From the IMG/VR virus record IMGVR_UViG_3300043399_000034, positions 1 through 20,348 of that record: a stretch of 20,348 nt of DNA. The stretch is one strand, 5' to 3'. Source of the stretch: a virus. A program made the position numbers and the translations under genes. A model generated the notes under the pieces. It had not been told where the DNA came from and ran no database searches. It was given only the letters and a program-made list of their open reading frames with translations. Positions 17,425-20,348 of the stretch are shown piece after piece; the first letter of the stretch is position 1, and each line of letters begins with the position of its first letter.

Positions 17425-18473
17425 TGAAAATCGCAGTTTACGCAATCTCTCTTAATGAATCTAAATTCGTTGAGAGATTTTGCGCATCCGCTAAAGATGC
17501 AGATTTAATTCTTATTGCAGACACAGGCTCAAGCGATGGCACTCAGGCATTGGCTAGAGAACATGGAGCAACTGTAATTCAAATAAATATTAAGCCTTGG
17601 CGTTTTGATAAAGCTAGAGATGCTTCGCTTGCTTTAGTGCCTGCCGATATTGATGTTTGCATTTGCCTAGATTTAGATGAGGTTCTTGAAGAAGGTTGGC
17701 GAGAAGAGATTGAGCGAGTATGGACAGAAGGTGCAACTCGTATGCGTTATATGTTTGACTGGTCAAATGGCATTAAATTTTACTCTGACAAAATTCATGC
17801 AAGGAATGGTTATTTTTGGAAACACGCTTGCCACGAAACACTCACAAAAGAACTACGCACTCAAGAAAAATGGGTTCATACAGATAAACTTTTAATTAGC
17901 CATTATCCTGATGAAACAAAGAGCAGAGGCCAATATATGCCATTGCTCGAAGTTGCCAAGCATGAAGATTCTGCTTGTGAGCGCAACGCATTTTACTTTG
18001 CTAGAGAATTAGTTTTTACCTGCCAATGGGACAGGGCCATCATTGCATTAAAAGAATATCTCGATATGCCAAAGGCTTCATGGGATTACGAGAGAAGCTA
18101 TGCGATGAGATTGCTTGGCCAAGCATACGAAGCCAATGGAGATAATTTTAATGCGTATGTATGGCTCGTTAGGGCTTGCGCTGAAGCTCCAAACACTCGA
18201 GAAGGTTGGCTTGATTTAGCTAATTATGCTTATCGCTATGGCCAATGGGCAGAGTGCTATTCAGCAATTAAGAAATGCTTAAGTATTACAGAGCGACAGT
18301 TTGTATATACAAGCAATCCTCAGGCTTGGTCAGAGTTGCCTTATGACCTTGGTGCGATTGCCGCATGGAATTTAAATCTATTAGACGAAGCAAGGGTTTA
18401 CTCAAAAATCGCTTTTGAGCATAATCCTAATAATCCTCGACTAGAGGCAAACTTTAAATTGATGAGCGAATGA
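17424..18473 (+). CDS. Family 2-like glycosyltransferase with C-terminal TPR-like helices
   Basis: This 349-residue protein opens with a GT-A nucleotide-sugar fold: IAVYAISLNESKFVERF (3-19), the sugar-nucleotide motif ADTGSSDGT (32-40), PWRFDKARDASL (58-69), and the metal-binding LDLDEVLEEGW (82-92), the DxD equivalent being D83-D85. WKHACHETL (132-140) may supply acceptor-site residues. Residues about 185-340 are helix-turn-helix repeats of TPR type (ALKEYLDMPKASW, MRLLGQAYEANGDNFNAYVW, LDLANYAYRYGQWAECYSAI), often used for protein substrate binding. The start overlaps the stop of the collagen-like fibre gene, so the two are co-translated. I infer that it glycosylates a virion protein, most plausibly the fibre; acting on host surface glycans is the alternative. 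No signal peptide or membrane segment is visible. Confidence 0.88.
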
Positions 18474-18474
18474 T

Positions 18475-18708
18475 ATGAACTTACAGGATTTTTTCTTAAT
18501 GGGGTTAAGTTTAGCCTGTAGCGTATTGGGTTGGTTTGGCAGAGAATTATGGTCGGCAGTAAGCGCATTGAAATCAGACCTAAAAGAATTAACCAAAGAG
18601 ATTAATGAAAAGTATGTGCGTAAAGACGATTTTAGAGATTTTAAAACTGAGTTGATGAATGTCTTAAATCGTATTGAGCAAAAGCTAGACAACAAGGCGG
18701 ATAAATGA
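18475..18708 (+). CDS. Small membrane-anchored coiled-coil protein of the lysis cassette
   Basis: This 77-residue protein has one N-terminal membrane segment (about residues 6-23, FFLMGLSLACSVLGWFGREL) and a charged helical remainder with heptad-like spacing (LKSDLKELTKEINEKY, then RIEQKLDNKADK). It lies just before the holin and overlaps it by ATGA. The layout matches small lysis-region proteins of the haemolysin XhlA-like kind, which help holin function at the inner membrane. An i-spanin is less likely because no partner lipoprotein is visible. The start is the ATG one base after the glycosyltransferase stop. Confidence 0.72.
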   Translation: MNLQDFFLMGLSLACSVLGWFGRELWSAVSALKSDLKELTKEINEKYVRKDDFRDFKTELMNVLNRIEQKLDNKADK

Positions 18709-19097
18709 ATCCCCTAGACATTATTGCTATTGGCGGTAAGTTACTAGATAAAATCATTCCTGATAAGGATGCAAGGGATAAGGCCCAAGCGGTATTATTA
18801 CAAACCGCACAAGACCAAGATTTTCAATTATCTTTAGGTCAAATCGAAGTCAATAAAATAGAAACACAATCAGAGAGTATTTTTAAATCAGGTTGGCGGC
18901 CATTTGTAGGTTGGACCTGCGCATCAGCATTTGCACTGCACTTTGTAATTTTTCCAATTATTGACAAGATTATTGTTTCATTTGGTGGCTTGGCAGTGGC
19001 CATTCCATTTCAAATTGAGGCACTAATGACTGTATTGTTTGGCCTGCTTGGATTAGGTGGATTTAGGACATTTGAGAAAATCAAAGGTGTTAAATGA
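18705..19097 (+). CDS. Holin, 3TM family (GTA_holin_3TM-like)
   Basis: This 130-residue protein has an amphipathic, charged N-terminal half (DIIAIGGKLLDKIIPDKDAR, 5-24, then a Gln-rich helix), the conserved SGWRPFVGW signature (62-70), and membrane segments at about 67-86, 87-101 and 104-120. That order fits the 3TM holins found near gene transfer agent and phage endolysins. It would open inner-membrane lesions at a set time, releasing the endolysin encoded next, which has no signal peptide. It overlaps both neighbours by ATGA. Confidence 0.85.
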   Translation: MNPLDIIAIGGKLLDKIIPDKDARDKAQAVLLQTAQDQDFQLSLGQIEVNKIETQSESIFKSGWRPFVGWTCASAFALHFVIFPIIDKIIVSFGGLAVAIPFQIEALMTVLFGLLGLGGFRTFEKIKGVK

Positions 19098-19477
19098 ATT
19101 GGGATAAATACAAGCCATATTTTACAGAGGCCGAGTTTAAGTGCAAGCACACTGGCAAATGCGATATGAATGAAGAGTTCATGGATAAATTATTTGCTTT
19201 GCGGCATGAATTTGGTTATCCAATTATTATTTCATCAGGTTATCGTGATGTAACTCATCCAATAGAAGCAATTAAAAGCATTGCAGGAGCGCACACAACT
19301 GGTAGAGCTTGCGATGTATTAATTAGCGGAAGTGAAGCACTTTCTTTTTTACGCCTAGCATTATCAATGGGCTTTACTGGCATTGGCATTCAGCAAAAAG
19401 GAAACGCAAGATTTATTCATTTAGATGATATGCCTGCCAGTGCAAAATTTATTAGGCCAACGATTTGGTCATACTGA
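19094..19477 (+). CDS. Endolysin, peptidase M15 family
   Basis: This 127-residue protein is a single-domain zinc peptidase of the M15_3 type that would cut peptide bonds in peptidoglycan. The zinc ligands are visible: H67 in GAHTTGRACD, D74 in the same motif, and H109 in RFIHLDD. SSGYRDVTHP (47-56) precedes them, as usual, and CKHTGKCDMNEEFMDKL (17-33) is the typical N-terminal part. No signal peptide and no wall-binding domain are present, which fits holin-dependent release in a Gram-negative cell. The gene starts within the holin stop (ATGA). Its own stop lies where the next RNA hairpin begins. Confidence 0.9.
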   Translation: MNWDKYKPYFTEAEFKCKHTGKCDMNEEFMDKLFALRHEFGYPIIISSGYRDVTHPIEAIKSIAGAHTTGRACDVLISGSEALSFLRLALSMGFTGIGIQQKGNARFIHLDDMPASAKFIRPTIWSY

Positions 19478-19555
19478 ACAACTGCTAAGGTTCTGAAATG
19501 CCGTATCTCCTCGGCTATCAGAGGTAACGGAAGTGAGAACGCCTTAGTCGTTGTT
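19477..19555 (+). ncRNA. Nested long hairpin after the endolysin gene (structured RNA or composite terminator)
   Basis: Five helices nest in one 79-base element: AACAAC (19477-19482) with GTTGTT (19550-19555); CTAAG (19485-19489) with CTTAG (19543-19547); GTTCT (19490-19494) with AGAAC (19536-19540), leaving a GC bulge; CCGT (19501-19504) with ACGG (19527-19530); and CCTC (19509-19512) with GAGG (19521-19524), closing an eight-base loop. The outer helix is followed by TTAAAT, a weak U tract, so this is not a classical terminator. The asymmetric internal loops suggest a folded RNA. It separates the lysis genes from the next module. I do not recognise an Rfam class; the function is unknown. Confidence 0.5.
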
Positions 19556-19595
19556 TTAAATATAACTGTCATAAAACTAATGGAAACTCGGCAAA

Positions 19596-19937
19596 ATGAA
19601 ATTAGTTACGCCCAACACAATTTGCGCAGTTTATGAGATGCTGATTCAGCTTCCGCCATTCAATCGTTGGAATTTGCCGCCATCTCGTGAAGTTAATTTT
19701 GAAGTTACTAATGACCCAACTTGCTATGGCGAGTATGAGCCTGAGCCAAACACAATTAGAATATCATCGGCAAAAATAGGATTTTTAGATAATGTCACTA
19801 GGACTATGGCCCATGAAATTATCCATATGAGATTGTATTTAAAAGGTAGCAAAAGTTGGGATAAGCACGATGCAGTATTTAATAACTTATCTCACAAAGT
19901 AGCAACTCAACTGGGTTATGACCCCAAGGAACTTTGA
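19596..19937 (+). CDS. SprT-like zinc metallopeptidase
   Basis: This 113-residue protein carries the zinc-metallopeptidase motif MAHEIIHMRL (71-80; H73, E74, H77) and a later HDAVF (91-95) that may supply the third ligand, an arrangement like SprT/SprT-like families and related phage metallopeptidases. The upstream part has a beta-strand segment NTIRISSAKIGF (52-63). No signal peptide is visible, so it should act in the cytoplasm. It follows the 118-base gap containing the RNA hairpin, with only a weak ribosome-binding site (GGAAA at 19582-19586). Its stop overlaps the next start (TGATG). The substrate is unknown; a role in virion maturation or host takeover is speculation. Confidence 0.78.
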   Translation: MKLVTPNTICAVYEMLIQLPPFNRWNLPPSREVNFEVTNDPTCYGEYEPEPNTIRISSAKIGFLDNVTRTMAHEIIHMRLYLKGSKSWDKHDAVFNNLSHKVATQLGYDPKEL

Positions 19938-20348
19938 TGCCTAAAAATGTATCTGATGAAGAATTTATTGCTACTTGGCAAGAGCTACAATCACCTCAAG
20001 CAGTAGCAAACAAACTGGGCGTGGCAGTGCGAAATGTTTATCGCAGAAGAAATTATTTCGCAAGCAGAGGCTTTGATTTGCAAACAACAAATATATGTGG
20101 AAAAACAAAAATATTTGATAAAGCTCAGGTTGATGAAAATGTAAGTATTCGCTTAGAGGCCACAAGGCACTCAGTTCGCAGAGGAATCACAATTGAAAAA
20201 GGTAAAGTATTAGTATTTTCTGATGCTCATTTCTATCCTGATGATGAAACAACTGCATTTAGAGCATTGATTGAGTGCATCAAAGAGTTCAAGCCTGAGA
20301 TTATTATTTGCAATGGAGATGCTTTTGATGGAGCATCTATAAGTCGCC
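19937..20348 (+). CDS. HTH-metallophosphoesterase (5' part, runs off the window)
   Basis: An open frame starts with ATG at 19937, with AAGGA at 19926-19930 upstream, and continues past the right edge; 137 residues are visible. Residues about 18-40 form a helix-turn-helix (SPQAVANKLGVAVRNVYRRR). From about 90 the calcineurin-like phosphoesterase fold begins: VLVFSDAHFYP (91-101), giving the D96-x-H98 metal motif, and CNGDAFDG (125-132), giving the GD...D motif with D128 and D131. The remaining metal-binding motifs lie beyond the window. Fusion of a DNA-binding-like HTH to the phosphoesterase suggests a nucleic-acid substrate, but that is inference. Its start overlaps the metallopeptidase stop by one base. 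Confidence 0.87.
   Translation, partial: MPKNVSDEEFIATWQELQSPQAVANKLGVAVRNVYRRRNYFASRGFDLQTTNICGKTKIFDKAQVDENVSIRLEATRHSVRRGITIEKGKVLVFSDAHFYPDDETTAFRALIECIKEFKPEIIICNGDAFDGASISR

Noticed and set aside
19501-19545. Similarity of ACGGAAGTG in the 19477-19555 hairpin to the glutamine riboswitch core (glnA / downstream-peptide RNAs)
   Set aside because: Only a short core word is shared; the conserved flanking helices and their order do not match by eye, and the element follows a stop codon rather than leading a metabolic gene.
19580-19636. Eighteen-codon open frame ahead of the SprT-like gene
   Set aside because: Very short, overlaps the SprT-like start in another frame, and has no ribosome-binding site or recognisable sequence.

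Overview
The window is a contiguous piece of a tailed-phage (Caudoviricetes) genome, or of a prophage, with every gene on the + strand. The gene order (small and large terminase, portal, MuF-type protein, HK97-type protease and capsid, head-tail joining proteins, tail tube, frameshifted chaperone, tape measure, tip, fibre, lysis) together with a tail tube gene, a tape measure gene and no visible sheath gene indicates siphovirus morphology. The DNA is AT-rich (about 40% GC by eye). The endolysin is one small catalytic domain without a cell-wall-binding module, and the holin resembles the 3TM type found near gene transfer agents of proteobacteria. A Gram-negative, probably aquatic proteobacterial host is therefore my inference; no host gene is present to confirm it.

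Layout: 39-2967 DNA packaging and portal; 2967-5675 head (MuF-like protein, maturation protease, major capsid protein), closed by a hairpin at 5686-5711; 5721-8255 connector and head-tail completion genes, interrupted by an HNH-AP2 homing endonuclease gene (6540-7028); 8260-11025 tail tube, tail chaperone pair joined by a -1 frameshift, and tape measure; 11022-13566 tail tip proteins; 13576-17424 adhesion region (glycine-rich protein, two small proteins, an 806-residue collagen-like fibre); 17424-18473 a glycosyltransferase coupled to the fibre gene; 18475-19477 lysis genes; 19477-19555 a long nested RNA hairpin; 19596 onward a SprT-like metallopeptidase and the start of an HTH-metallophosphoesterase. 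No stretch of more than 120 bases lacks a feature.

The genes form one tightly packed transcription unit. Many junctions overlap as TAATG or ATGA, which implies translational coupling. The products needed in bulk (capsid, tail tube) instead have their own strong Shine-Dalgarno sites after short gaps.

Most interesting observations: (1) seven short restriction-type motifs (GATC, GTAC, ACGT, CCGG, CGCG, CCWGG, GCWGC) are nearly absent from all 20 kb, and all ten exceptions I found lie in two short patches, one in the capsid gene (4781-4996) and one in the glycine-rich adhesin gene (13955-14324), which look like recent imports; (2) a glycosyltransferase overlaps the stop codon of a lysine-free, threonine-rich collagen-like fibre, suggesting fibre O-glycosylation; (3) the homing endonuclease gene sits in an ATGA gene junction so exactly that its removal restores the junction; (4) an A7 slippery site fuses the two tail chaperone frames; (5) an unassigned structured RNA follows the endolysin gene.
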